Shown: positions 7,701 to 15,914 of the stretch, one piece after another
How the letters are laid out: each line of letters starts with the position of its first letter
Position numbering within the stretch: the first letter of the stretch is position 1
Virus record (IMG/VR): IMGVR_UViG_3300021517_000162
Coordinates: 1 to 53,267 of that record
Source: a virus
Reading direction: 5' to 3' (one strand)
Length of the DNA stretch: 53,267 nt
Made by a program: the position numbers and the translations under genes
Notes under the pieces: model-generated
What the model was told of the DNA's origin: nothing
Seen by the model: only the letters and a program-made list of their open reading frames with translations
Databases searched by the model: none

Positions 7701-9371
7701 CTACCTTGTATACTTAATTGCCCCATATGGGCTCATATTTTCAGACACTTTACGATTCAATACCCCCCATTCTCTTGCTTGTTCCCTTGCAAAATAAGCG
7801 GCCATCAAAACGTCAGCAGTATGTGTTGATGGTTGATATAGGAGACAAGCATCTATAAATTTCTGAACAGGTTCTGACACTTGACCTGTGGAGGTATTTG
7901 GAATCAACCATGCCCCTTGTGACATCTCCACAAAAAGACCCTCCACACCATGTTCTGGATGTGCTTTGGCACGACCTGTCGTATGTGCGCGAACAGGTAT
8001 GCTAACATCAAATTCAAGCGTAAATTGTCGTATAAAATCTTGAGCAGCATTGTTCTCCACTCGAATAATTGAATTGAATTGTCGCGACTTTTCAATGATA
8101 CGCCTCACAATTTGCGGGCCATTGTATTGTTCAATTTCAATATCCAGTATTTGTTTGTAACCATTCGGAAGCACTAAAAACGTGAAAAAAGCCGTATAAT
8201 CATGACTCTCCCCTTTATCCACTGCAAGATCTACCCCTGTAAATACAAGGCCCTCATTACGATAACTATCTAACAAACTGTATATACCTAATTTTCTAGC
8301 ATTTTCTTTACATAAATCAACATACTCTCGCTTGCAACGAGCATTGTCATCATTGGTTACAAGGTTTCTGTACAAATTATTAAATCGATGGGGCAAATGA
8401 TTCTTTTTAATCTCATGAATCACAACTGGAGAATATCGTTCAGGCCAAAGTGGGGTTTGATTTTTTACATCAGGATCATGATCTACCAATCGAACCGTTG
8501 TACAATCTGGAGAAGAATTTGATGGACGTATATCATTTGAAATTTTATCATTCACACCCCACATGTCTTCTTTATATGATCCATCAAGCTGGAGATCTGG
8601 AGGTGTGGAGACTTCAATATCTCCATATATATCCATCCTTATGGTGGGCCAACCCCTTTTTTTCAGCCTATGAAGAAGATCATCATCATGCCAAGCTGTA
8701 TTAACCACACACACCATTGCCCCACGAGGATCAAGTCGACTGATAACTGTTGATTGTATCCACTCCTCCACTTTATTTCTTTGGTCCAAAGTGGATGTGT
8801 TTTCGAGGGTAAGAATATCATCAATAATGATCCAATTTAATCGAGCTCCTGGGAGGGCCCCATGAAGACCCACAGCGCATAAAGATGGGTCACGTATACC
8901 GTAGGGCCTATCAATAACTATAGCGTGTTGAGTCCAAGGTTCATCAGCGCGTTCAGAAGGCTTTAATTGCGGGAAAACAGCACGCAATTCAGCATTGTTC
9001 TCTATATACTGTCTAACAAGCCTCAAAGGTTTCATGGCTTGTTCCTGAGTGGAGCTTATAATGGCCCCACGTGTTGTTGAATTTATACCCAACTTGTAAA
9101 GTGAAATACCTGCGACACAAAATGTCTTTGAATGACCTACAGGCCACATATTGACGGAACGATCATGATTCATGATAAAATCAAGACCTACTTTTTGATG
9201 CGGTGCTAATTTTATGAGCTGTTGAGTGTTCTCCTCTCGCATAACAAATTCAAAAAAATCTACTATGTTATTACGAGCTTTATATGCCCTACCTTGTATA
9301 ATTTCATGAACTTGGGATATACGCTCAATATCCGTGAATTCGTTTATATTTTGTATATGCCAAGGTTTCAT
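7701..9371 (-). CDS. terL: Terminase large subunit (DNA packaging ATPase/nuclease)
   Basis: 556 aa, normal length for the family. The ATPase half has a variant Walker A PVGHSKT (residues 77 to 83) and Walker B WIIIDD (about 180 to 185), followed by a VVNTAWHDDDL coupling motif. The nuclease half shows the RNase-H-like acidic residues: VDLAVDKGESHDYTAFF (around 380), IRVENNAAQDF and HTADVLMAAYF. It cuts concatemeric phage DNA and drives it into the prohead together with the portal. It overlaps the small-subunit gene by four bases. The GHSKT form of Walker A, instead of GxxGKT, is seen in some phage terminases. Confidence 0.95.
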   Translation of the reverse strand: MKPWHIQNINEFTDIERISQVHEIIQGRAYKARNNIVDFFEFVMREENTQQLIKLAPHQKVGLDFIMNHDRSVNMWPVGHSKTFCVAGISLYKLGINSTTRGAIISSTQEQAMKPLRLVRQYIENNAELRAVFPQLKPSERADEPWTQHAIVIDRPYGIRDPSLCAVGLHGALPGARLNWIIIDDILTLENTSTLDQRNKVEEWIQSTVISRLDPRGAMVCVVNTAWHDDDLLHRLKKRGWPTIRMDIYGDIEVSTPPDLQLDGSYKEDMWGVNDKISNDIRPSNSSPDCTTVRLVDHDPDVKNQTPLWPERYSPVVIHEIKKNHLPHRFNNLYRNLVTNDDNARCKREYVDLCKENARKLGIYSLLDSYRNEGLVFTGVDLAVDKGESHDYTAFFTFLVLPNGYKQILDIEIEQYNGPQIVRRIIEKSRQFNSIIRVENNAAQDFIRQFTLEFDVSIPVRAHTTGRAKAHPEHGVEGLFVEMSQGAWLIPNTSTGQVSEPVQKFIDACLLYQPSTHTADVLMAAYFAREQAREWGVLNRKVSENMSPYGAIKYTR

Positions 9372-9904
9372 TGGGTCAAAACCTTTGGTTTTTTGTCTGG
9401 TATAAACCCTTTATTACGAGCCTCCTCTATCAATGCTTCTTTCTGATGAAATTCATCCAAGGTTTGATTAATTTGCTCTACAGTCATATTACCAATAACT
9501 TGAACAAGAGCATGCTTAACTTCAACAGAAGCACTTATTTTCAATGGTGCATACGTACCCTCAATCTTGGCAACATGCTTCTCCGCCTCCAATACCAAGT
9601 CCAAATCTTCTTTTGCATGAGCCTTACGAATAACCCCATAACTACGCTGCAAAGCAGCTGAACGTAAATCTGTTTGTGAATAGGAGATCTGCTCCTCCCA
9701 TCTTTTTCTGACTCGCTCAACAAGTGATTTTATACGCTCATGTGAAACTTTATGAGTCAAACCAAATTGCTGTTCAAAATGTTTCTGGCATACTTTACGA
9801 ATCGACCCTACAGTTGTATAACCTTGTAAAAGAAGTTGTTCTACAACCTCCTCTTGTTTTCTACTCTGTTCTGCTGTGTACTTAATTACCAAATGATTTT
9901 TCAT
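9368..9904 (-). CDS. terS: Terminase small subunit-like DNA-binding protein
   Basis: 178 aa from the ATG at 9904, which has GAGG 6 nt upstream; a TTG at 9949 would lie inside the promoter and is rejected. Residues ~10 to 65 hold a helix-turn-helix-like region (YTTVGSIRKVCQKHFEQQFG), followed by long charged helices and ending near APLKISASVEVKHALVQV. This layout of DNA-binding head, coiled coil and short tail is typical of small terminases that recognise the packaging site. The stop overlaps the large-subunit start. Direct sequence similarity to a named small terminase cannot be shown here; position and layout carry the call. Confidence 0.75.
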   Translation of the reverse strand: MKNHLVIKYTAEQSRKQEEVVEQLLLQGYTTVGSIRKVCQKHFEQQFGLTHKVSHERIKSLVERVRKRWEEQISYSQTDLRSAALQRSYGVIRKAHAKEDLDLVLEAEKHVAKIEGTYAPLKISASVEVKHALVQVIGNMTVEQINQTLDEFHQKEALIEEARNKGFIPDKKPKVLTQ

Positions 9905-9921
9905 GTCGCGCCTCAAACAAA

Positions 9922-9949
9922 AAAATACATCAAGCTTGATATTTGTCAA
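9922..9949 (-). promoter_or_regulatory. Promoter-like site before terS with palindromic word
   Basis: On the minus strand a perfect -35 box TTGACA (9949 to 9944) is followed by 16 bases and TATTTT (9927 to 9922). The spacer holds the perfect palindrome ATCAAGCTTGAT (9929 to 9940). The -35 starts directly after the stop codon of the preceding gene. Transcription would begin about 10 nt before the terS ribosome site and run through the terminase, spike and 7-deazaguanine genes. The palindrome in the spacer is a likely operator. Confidence 0.55.
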
Positions 9950-10354
9950 TCACGCAATTGTGCGAGTCACATCCGGTTCTACAGTTATTGTACCTCTTTC
10001 AACCGTGATCACAATACCCGAAGCATCTAAAATTTGCACATCAAAGACCAAAACCACATTTGTGTCCGGAAAAAATAAGGTTTTATTGGCGGGCATCCGT
10101 ATGGAGACCCTCCCGGTTGTCGCATCCGTAATGACAACATCTCCACTCCCATCACTCGAATCAGCCCTAAAAACAGCCATTGTATCAAAATCAATGACCT
10201 CCCTTTTGACTGTGAACCACACTTTTGCCCCCGTAATGTTCTTGTTGGCCCCAAACTGATTCTTGATGCTAGCCTCCAATCGAAAAGTGTCACCACGTGT
10301 CATTCTGTAATTATTGACCCCAACTGAATAATCGCTAACATATGCCGTTGTCAT
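9950..10354 (-). CDS. Ig-like virion protein (BppU N-terminal-like)
   Basis: 134 aa from the ATG at 10354, which has GGAGG 5 nt upstream; in-frame starts at 10396 and 10444 lack a ribosome site and would run into the divergent gene. The sequence follows the pattern of the BppU N-terminal/Ig-like phage domain: YRMTRGDTFRLEASIKN, NITGAKVWFTVKR, TTGRVSIRMPAN, VLVFDVQILDASG and GTITVEPDVTRT. These domains occur in baseplate or fibre-anchoring proteins. The gene sits just before terS and far from the main tail cluster. I am fairly confident of the fold, less of the role. Confidence 0.6.
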   Translation of the reverse strand: MTTAYVSDYSVGVNNYRMTRGDTFRLEASIKNQFGANKNITGAKVWFTVKREVIDFDTMAVFRADSSDGSGDVVITDATTGRVSIRMPANKTLFFPDTNVVLVFDVQILDASGIVITVERGTITVEPDVTRTIA

Positions 10355-10407
10355 ATCCGCCTCCACTTGATCGTCGACATTCACCTCAAAAATCATAATA
10401 TCAGGCA

Positions 10408-11343
10408 ATGCACCATTATACCAAACCCAAACGATTGCACCCAAACTCTAAAATTTCAATCATTTCTCCATCCTCCCCTCCAGATTGTCCTTCGGTCATG
10501 GCGGGCATACGATTTCTAAAAAAAATAGAATTTCAGATTGAATACGATGAAATCTTCGAATCACGCTCAATTTTACCTAAAACCATACCAGAGAGAACAA
10601 TTCAAATCATAAATGCACTAAAAAACAAGCCTAATATGCTTCTTACCTCCAATGGAGGTATTGGCGCCACGGAAATTCTAGATGTTTTTCCATACGGAGA
10701 CTTCAAAAAAGCCAATATCCCAATCATGGGTCTAAGCGATACTACAGCTCTGCTTCTCGCAATCACAAAACACTGCAACATGATCACTTTCAATGGGCCC
10801 TCCACTGCCCTCAGAATACACTCAAAATACCTGTATGAAATTGATCGATACACTCTCCTATGTGCGTTGTATAATCTTGTTGATGGGTATAAAGGTATTC
10901 AAGATCCTTTTTCAAAGTTTGATATTGAACCCCTTGTAATATACCCTGGTAAAGTACAAGGTACTTGTCTCGGGGGTAATATGACTGTACTTTGTTCAAT
11001 GCTCGGTTCAGATCATCTTCCTACTTTTAAAGATTCAATTCTCTTCTTGGAAGATATTAACATAGGAGCCTATGAATTCCGAAGACTTTGGTCACAATTG
11101 ACTAATGCAGGCATTATCGACCAATGCAAGGGGTTTGTATTCGGTGAATTCACAAATGAGCCTATATTCGACAATGAACCCAATATTCAAGACTATGTTT
11201 ATCGACTCATGAAAAAGATAAAAAAACCATGCCTTGTAAACATGAATTTTTCTCATGGTATAACAACCACAATGCTCCCAATCGGAGGTCATTGTCAATT
11301 AAACACAGACGATGGGGTTATTTTCGCCCCCTTTGTTTCATAA
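10408..11343 (+). CDS. Serine LD-carboxypeptidase, S66 family (LdcA/MccF-like)
   Basis: 311 aa, the usual family length, and the only clear rightward gene. The N-terminus has SKISIISPSSPPD. The Ser-Glu-His triad is complete: S110 in MGLSDTTALL, E215 in LFLEDINIGAYEFRR and H283 in NFSHGITTTMLPIGG. P. aeruginosa LdcA uses S115, E217 and H285, so spacing is conserved. LdcA enzymes remove the terminal D-alanine from murein tetrapeptides; MccF relatives cleave microcin C-type nucleotide peptides. In a phage it could assist lysis, remodel the wall or give toxin immunity. The ATG at 10408 has no clear ribosome site, so the start is uncertain. It converges with the gene at 11355 with 11 bp between. 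Confidence 0.9.
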   Translation: MHHYTKPKRLHPNSKISIISPSSPPDCPSVMAGIRFLKKIEFQIEYDEIFESRSILPKTIPERTIQIINALKNKPNMLLTSNGGIGATEILDVFPYGDFKKANIPIMGLSDTTALLLAITKHCNMITFNGPSTALRIHSKYLYEIDRYTLLCALYNLVDGYKGIQDPFSKFDIEPLVIYPGKVQGTCLGGNMTVLCSMLGSDHLPTFKDSILFLEDINIGAYEFRRLWSQLTNAGIIDQCKGFVFGEFTNEPIFDNEPNIQDYVYRLMKKIKKPCLVNMNFSHGITTTMLPIGGHCQLNTDDGVIFAPFVS

Positions 11344-11354
11344 TATATAAATCC

Positions 11355-11780
11355 TTACCTCCTTTTTTTAATCACTTTATCATACGATTTTCGAGCCTCC
11401 ACAAGCATTTTTTCAAATCTTCCAAGGTCATAAGTTGACCTTTTTTCATCTGTAACAACATCATTATTCTTGGGTCTGGAGACATCCCATTTCCAATCAT
11501 AGGGTCGATCTCTCCAGGTAGGATCAATTGCATCAGCAATCACTTCGGGATCAGTTTTTGGCATCGTAAATTGTCTCTCAGTATACTCATATCCTCTCAC
11601 ATATCCACTTTCATACACAATGCGACCATATTTTATCGCAAAATCGATCCATTCTTGCCTATTCGCATACGGGTATTCATGCACAAATTGATATACCATA
11701 GCTTCAAAACGCTGTGGCATCTTCGGGCCCTCATAAAATCTACCTACTATACGATCCAATAATCGAGACCACCATGACAT
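11355..11780 (-). CDS. Hypothetical protein, charged C-terminus
   Basis: 141 aa, family not recognised. It starts MSWWSRLLDRIVGRFYEG, an amphipathic helix, then a Tyr/Arg-rich helical region (ANRQEWIDFAIKYGRIVYE, then GYVRGYEYTERQF) and a basic Lys/Arg tail. The composition suggests a soluble helical protein that may bind nucleic acid. It is the last gene of the replication block in transcription order and its stop faces the end of the LD-carboxypeptidase gene, 11 bp away. I see no terminator between them. Confidence 0.55.
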   Translation of the reverse strand: MSWWSRLLDRIVGRFYEGPKMPQRFEAMVYQFVHEYPYANRQEWIDFAIKYGRIVYESGYVRGYEYTERQFTMPKTDPEVIADAIDPTWRDRPYDWKWDVSRPKNNDVVTDEKRSTYDLGRFEKMLVEARKSYDKVIKKRR

Positions 11781-11801
11781 AATTATTCACAATCTCCACA
11801 T

Positions 11802-12443
11802 TCATCTGATACAACTTTTCCCAACATTTGATTTTTTATCTAACTTTTCCATCAAACCTTGTAATATTTTAACCAAGTTTAATACATTACCAGGAATTAA
11901 TGTAAAAAAATGATCTTCTCGTATACATATAACATTTTCACAAACATGATTTGCATTAATATATGTATAACCCATAGATTCCAAAAATTTCATAGGATCT
12001 TCATCATACCTATCATTCCCACCAACTAAATATTTACCTACTATCCTATTTGTAACCAAGTACCAAGGTTTACGAGACTTCCTAAAAAACAACATTGGAA
12101 TTTTAACATCATATATAGTAGAATCATCTTTACCAAGTTGTTCTTCTGCCGCTAATTTGGTTTGTTTCCACCATGACCAAATAGGACTTTTTCTACCTTC
12201 GACAAAGTTTTTCAAATCAAAATTTTCTCGTCTTTTAACCTCCACAACAAAAGGAAACAACTTTGAGGTGGTCATTAAGTCTCCAGATACTCGAAAATTA
12301 CCCCTAACATCCGAAGTTGACCAACCTCCACTCAAAGGTGTTCTCACAAACTCACAGTTTTCATCTACTTTACGCCACCACTCTTTCAATATATAAGCAA
12401 CTTCTCTTTCAGCACTCGACCCCTTATTTCTCGATTGTACCAT
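11802..12443 (-). CDS. PD-(D/E)XK nuclease, putative Holliday-junction resolvase
   Basis: 213 aa from the ATG at 12443, which has GGAGGT 4 nt upstream. The N-terminus NKGSSAEREVAYILKEWW, then RTPLSGGW, SGDLM and PFVVEVKRRENFDL give the order E, D and ExK expected of a PD-(D/E)XK nuclease and resemble phage and archaeal Hjc-type resolvases. A WSWWKQT segment follows, as in several phage homologues. The C-terminal ~100 residues are less typical. Near RecA, Mre11/Rad50 and polymerase genes, a role in resolving branched DNA before packaging is likely. Its 5' end overlaps the end of speD. Confidence 0.72.
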   Translation of the reverse strand: MVQSRNKGSSAEREVAYILKEWWRKVDENCEFVRTPLSGGWSTSDVRGNFRVSGDLMTTSKLFPFVVEVKRRENFDLKNFVEGRKSPIWSWWKQTKLAAEEQLGKDDSTIYDVKIPMLFFRKSRKPWYLVTNRIVGKYLVGGNDRYDEDPMKFLESMGYTYINANHVCENVICIREDHFFTLIPGNVLNLVKILQGLMEKLDKKSNVGKSCIR

Positions 12444-12837
12444 GATCACCTCCAGTTATTTTCAAATCTGTTATATACAACTTTTCACATCCTAAAATAA
12501 CCTCCAACAAAGGCTTTACAACCTCCGGTTGAAACTCTCTACAAGAATAAATGTCCATGACAAAAGTCTCACGAAGTGGCCACGTGTGAATTGCACAATG
12601 GGAGGTAGAAAGCACTACAATACCCGTTATTCCACCTTCATCCTCAAAGGGTTCTTTACCCATTTTCGCAATATCCAGCTCCACATTGCTCATATGTGGG
12701 CCACTAAGTACTCTCATACCTACAACATCTACAACCTTTGAAAGAAACTCTTTCAACAATTCTTCACTACCTAATTTTTCAGAGTTTCCTTTACCCCAAT
12801 ACTTGGCATGTGTGCCCTCCCATTGTAAATATTCCAT
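12424..12837 (-). CDS. speD: S-adenosylmethionine decarboxylase proenzyme (SpeD-like)
   Basis: 137 aa from the ATG at 12837 (an upstream TTG is less likely). The pyruvoyl-enzyme signature is clear: S79 (precursor of the pyruvoyl group), H84 in HTWP, and C99 in DIYSC, with the same +5 and +15 spacing as S63, H68 and C83 of Thermotoga AdoMetDC. The residue before the processing serine is Thr78, where the family normally has Glu. SpeD makes the aminopropyl donor for spermidine; some relatives have become arginine or ornithine decarboxylases. A phage could use it to supply polyamine for DNA packing. No spermidine synthase is visible in the window. Confidence 0.88.
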   Translation of the reverse strand: MEYLQWEGTHAKYWGKGNSEKLGSEELLKEFLSKVVDVVGMRVLSGPHMSNVELDIAKMGKEPFEDEGGITGIVVLSTSHCAIHTWPLRETFVMDIYSCREFQPEVVKPLLEVILGCEKLYITDLKITGGDHGTIEK

Positions 12838-12855
12838 CAAATACCTCTTTTCATA

Positions 12856-14757
12856 CTAGGAGACTACTTGTAAAGCAGCTCGCTTACCATCAGATATAAT
12901 TTCAATACGCCCCGGTAGCGCATCTAACAAGGCCGTATGATGGGCAATTATAAAGCCTTGTTCAAAAAATGCACGATGAATTAATGACCCCAAACATTTC
13001 GCAACAAACCCTCGATTTGTCGCATCTAAAGCCCCAAAAGGCTCATCGATCATGACCACAGACCAATCAACATGCTTCTGGATACGGAGCCATTGGGAGG
13101 CGCTCAATTGAAAAACAATACCCGCAATATCATCCGCTGCTCCACTCCGATTTGACAAAGAAAAGTGGAGCTTTGGTATCAATTTATGGGCTCTTTGTTC
13201 ACTGCACCTAGGGCAAACTTTTTCTCTTTGAGTTGAAAATTTATTACCACATGAAAAACACTCTAAAACAAGGTCTTTTGACTCTACGGAGACATGAAAC
13301 TGTATCTCAAAATCAACATTCATCTCTTTGAGTAGGGTATTTGCAATGATACAAATATCATTAGCTACAGAGTGGAGAATGTCCTTTTGAGCCCCCTTTT
13401 TACCCACAATTTCATATGCTTCACGCACAATCTCCAGTTCATTTACAAGACCTTGTAATTTCTCAGAATTACCCTCTTGACTTTCCATTTTTTGAGTAAG
13501 CTCGTTCAAGTCATTGTATACTTGCCCCGCGCGTTCCATAAGAATTTTGAGCTCTTGAAAAATATACTGAATATCCACATTCTCCACATGTTCTTTCTTA
13601 TTCAATTTCAAAAATTCTTGTAGATTACGAGCTTTATTTCTGAGATTCTCCAGTTCATACGTATAACGTTGGGTCTCCTCTTCGCGTTTATTTATTTTAT
13701 CGACATTGGCATAAACTTCTTTATATTTCGCATGTATTTCACTCAACTCTTTTTCAATCGATAAGAAAAAATCCGAATTTTCTCGTACGGAGATCTCCAC
13801 TTGATCTTTAATACCACACATTTGCCCTGTAACTGGACACAAACCATCAAACCCTTTGCGTTGCATAACCTCCAGCTTGTTTCTTCTTTCAGAAAGAACT
13901 TCTTTCTGAGACCAAAGATTTTCATACTCAACAATTAATGCTTTCTTTTCCTCCACACTTGGAAGTTCACACTCTTCCACTTTTTTTCGAAGAGCCTTAC
14001 CTTGTACAACAACCTCCTCATACTCTTTTTCTTTATCCACTATCAACCGATTATTTACAATACTCGACTCTATACTTTTATATACTCGAATTTTCTTTTC
14101 ATACTCATCTATTTTCAATTGTAATTGCTGTCTTTCAAGCGCAAGTCTTTGGATCTCCACTTGTATTTTATTTTTTTCATCTTCAGGTAAACACTTCAAC
14201 ATAAACTCGGTGCGCTTCTGCCTGATCGCCTCATAATCTGCTTTAACCACTTCTTCTAATGCGAAAAGCTTCTCCAGTCCTATCCACGAAACCATAACAT
14301 CCATCAGTTCGGAGGGCTTCATATATACAAATTGAGCCATATTTTTCTGCTCAAAATAACATGTGGTCATAAAATCATTCTTCGCAAGCCCTATAACCAT
14401 TTCCAAGGTTTGTTGAGCTTGTTCCCCAGTAATTATCATATCTCCTTTTTTGTATGAAAACCTTGTACTTTGACCTATGGTTCTTTGCCTTGTAACCTCC
14501 GTACCATCAGAAAATTTCAATGTGACCCCACCTTTATCCTCCCCCCTACTTATCCACTCATCCTCCAATCGCGCTTTATGTTCACCATACAAACAAAAAT
14601 ATATGGCTTCCATAAAAGAACTTTTTCCAAGCCAATTGCTTCGTTGTACATCCTCTTTATGCATTGCAAATATACCATATAACTTGGGTTCTAATACAAC
14701 CTCCTGTTGCCCATAAAAACATTTAAAATTATGCAACTTTACAGATTGTATGATCAT
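12856..14757 (-). CDS. Rad50/SbcC-like recombination ATPase (T4 gp46-like)
   Basis: 633 aa. ATPase ends flank a long coiled coil. The P-loop is RSNWLGKSSF (residues 39 to 48), lacking the usual first Gly. A hook-like CPVTGQMC (about 304 to 311, CX6C) lies mid-protein, where Rad50 has CXXC. The signature region LSASQWLRI and Walker B VVMIDEPFGALD come near the C-terminus. An extra zinc-ribbon (CFSCG... with CPRC, about 497 to 516) is inserted before the signature. With the Mre11-like nuclease it would process DNA ends for recombination-dependent replication. The start overlaps the stop of the 123-aa gene by ATGA. Identity is firm; hook and ribbon are unusual. Confidence 0.9.
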   Translation of the reverse strand: MIIQSVKLHNFKCFYGQQEVVLEPKLYGIFAMHKEDVQRSNWLGKSSFMEAIYFCLYGEHKARLEDEWISRGEDKGGVTLKFSDGTEVTRQRTIGQSTRFSYKKGDMIITGEQAQQTLEMVIGLAKNDFMTTCYFEQKNMAQFVYMKPSELMDVMVSWIGLEKLFALEEVVKADYEAIRQKRTEFMLKCLPEDEKNKIQVEIQRLALERQQLQLKIDEYEKKIRVYKSIESSIVNNRLIVDKEKEYEEVVVQGKALRKKVEECELPSVEEKKALIVEYENLWSQKEVLSERRNKLEVMQRKGFDGLCPVTGQMCGIKDQVEISVRENSDFFLSIEKELSEIHAKYKEVYANVDKINKREEETQRYTYELENLRNKARNLQEFLKLNKKEHVENVDIQYIFQELKILMERAGQVYNDLNELTQKMESQEGNSEKLQGLVNELEIVREAYEIVGKKGAQKDILHSVANDICIIANTLLKEMNVDFEIQFHVSVESKDLVLECFSCGNKFSTQREKVCPRCSEQRAHKLIPKLHFSLSNRSGAADDIAGIVFQLSASQWLRIQKHVDWSVVMIDEPFGALDATNRGFVAKCLGSLIHRAFFEQGFIIAHHTALLDALPGRIEIISDGKRAALQVVS

Positions 14758-15125
14758 AAACCCACCACCTTAAACTTTGACTCAATATACTGAGTCACTG
14801 AATGTTTTCGAGCCGATAAAGATACAAGCCCCATAACAACCTCACGAATACTATGATGATTATATTGCATATATTGAGGGGTTTTCATTGTATTCGTAGG
14901 CAACTTGACAATCTTGTAAAATTGACCTCCACATGCTTTTATCCAAGCATCCACTCGTTCAATATCTTGATCTGTATAATTCGATTGAACATAACATCTA
15001 ACAAAAACATTCTTAAATTTTTCAGGGTCAATCTTGTATTCTTCATCTTCTTTTAAGTGGAGAGTATGAAGTTCAGGGGTATCCACATACATAAACTCAA
15101 TCTTTGCTTCCTTCTGTTTTTTCAT
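14754..15125 (-). CDS. Putative detached Mre11 C-terminal (capping/Rad50-binding) domain
   Basis: 123 aa. No clear match by memory, but the pattern resembles the capping domain that follows the nuclease core in Mre11/SbcD: a short strand segment (KIEFMYVDTPELHTLHL), then FKNVFVRCYVQSNYTDQDIERVDAWIKACGGQFYKIV, with strand-helix-strand order, and a helical C-terminal part (VTQYIESKFKV) that could bind the Rad50 coiled coil. It lies between the Mre11-like core gene and the Rad50-like gene, with its own AGAGGA ribosome site. Core plus this protein give 380 aa, the normal length of one Mre11. The domain call is inference. Confidence 0.5.
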   Translation of the reverse strand: MKKQKEAKIEFMYVDTPELHTLHLKEDEEYKIDPEKFKNVFVRCYVQSNYTDQDIERVDAWIKACGGQFYKIVKLPTNTMKTPQYMQYNHHSIREVVMGLVSLSARKHSVTQYIESKFKVVGL

Positions 15126-15140
15126 TGTTTTTCCTCTCTT

Positions 15141-15914
15141 TTATACATCCACTATCAAATATGACGGCTTGTGAGAAACTTCATTGAAACTCAAACGAGC
15201 CAATGATCCTGGTATGTGGATATCCACATCATCCTTTTTGTAAACTTGCGACTTGTGATAATGTCCATTGAATACTTTACAACCTTTGAGAAGTTCTGTA
15301 GGTAACCTCCTATCCGATCCTCTACGAAAATCAGTTGACTCATCACCTAGTATCACACCCTCAATCATCAAATGACCAAAAACATAATGACCTCCAATCT
15401 CCACTTTTTTCAACCATTCTGAAGGCGAAACCACTGTCGAATGCGTATAGGGCAAACATAAAATTTTGTGCATCGACCATTTATCTCGGCTAAAAACTTC
15501 ATATTGAGTGTAAGAATCACACACAGAAATATCTCCAGGATATAAAGAAACAACCTCCGATTTGGGTAATTGAACCCAATCCTCCACTTTTGAAACTTTC
15601 TGCAAACCTTTGAGAGGGGTTAATGTGGAGGTATACAAACCATCCTCCATAACATCATGATTACCGGTAAGCCATATACTTGTTATTCCAGCATCATCTA
15701 ACCTTCGACATATACCTATGAGAAATTCATAAACCCGATAGGTTATAGGTTGCACTTCGGGGTCCATCAAATCACCCATAAAAACAAATAAATGAATATC
15801 TTTGGCTATGGCCTTATCTACCATACTTGTAATTGTTTGAGAAAGCTCAGCAAACCTCCACTTACCCAATGTTTTAGCATCCAAGTGCCAATCACTTGTA
15901 ACCAAAATTTTCAT
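15141..15914 (-). CDS. Mre11/SbcD-like nuclease core (T4 gp47-like)
   Basis: 257 aa with all calcineurin-like phosphoesterase motifs: SDWHLD, FMGDLMD, TGNHD, VFGHLM and NGHYHK, ending with IPGSLARLSFNE and KPSYLIVDV. It would be the Mn-dependent nuclease of the Mre11/Rad50 complex. It ends exactly where the nuclease core of Mre11 ends; family members are normally 340 to 425 aa because of a C-terminal capping domain. That domain may be the product of the next gene, 15 bp on. The start overlaps the recA-like stop by ATGA. Confidence 0.92.
   Translation of the reverse strand: MKILVTSDWHLDAKTLGKWRFAELSQTITSMVDKAIAKDIHLFVFMGDLMDPEVQPITYRVYEFLIGICRRLDDAGITSIWLTGNHDVMEDGLYTSTLTPLKGLQKVSKVEDWVQLPKSEVVSLYPGDISVCDSYTQYEVFSRDKWSMHKILCLPYTHSTVVSPSEWLKKVEIGGHYVFGHLMIEGVILGDESTDFRRGSDRRLPTELLKGCKVFNGHYHKSQVYKKDDVDIHIPGSLARLSFNEVSHKPSYLIVDV

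Noticed and set aside
9929-9942. GATATCAAGCTT looks like a cloning-vector polylinker
   Set aside because: The flanks differ from any vector linker I know and the word recurs in three leaders with promoter-like surroundings, so it is native.
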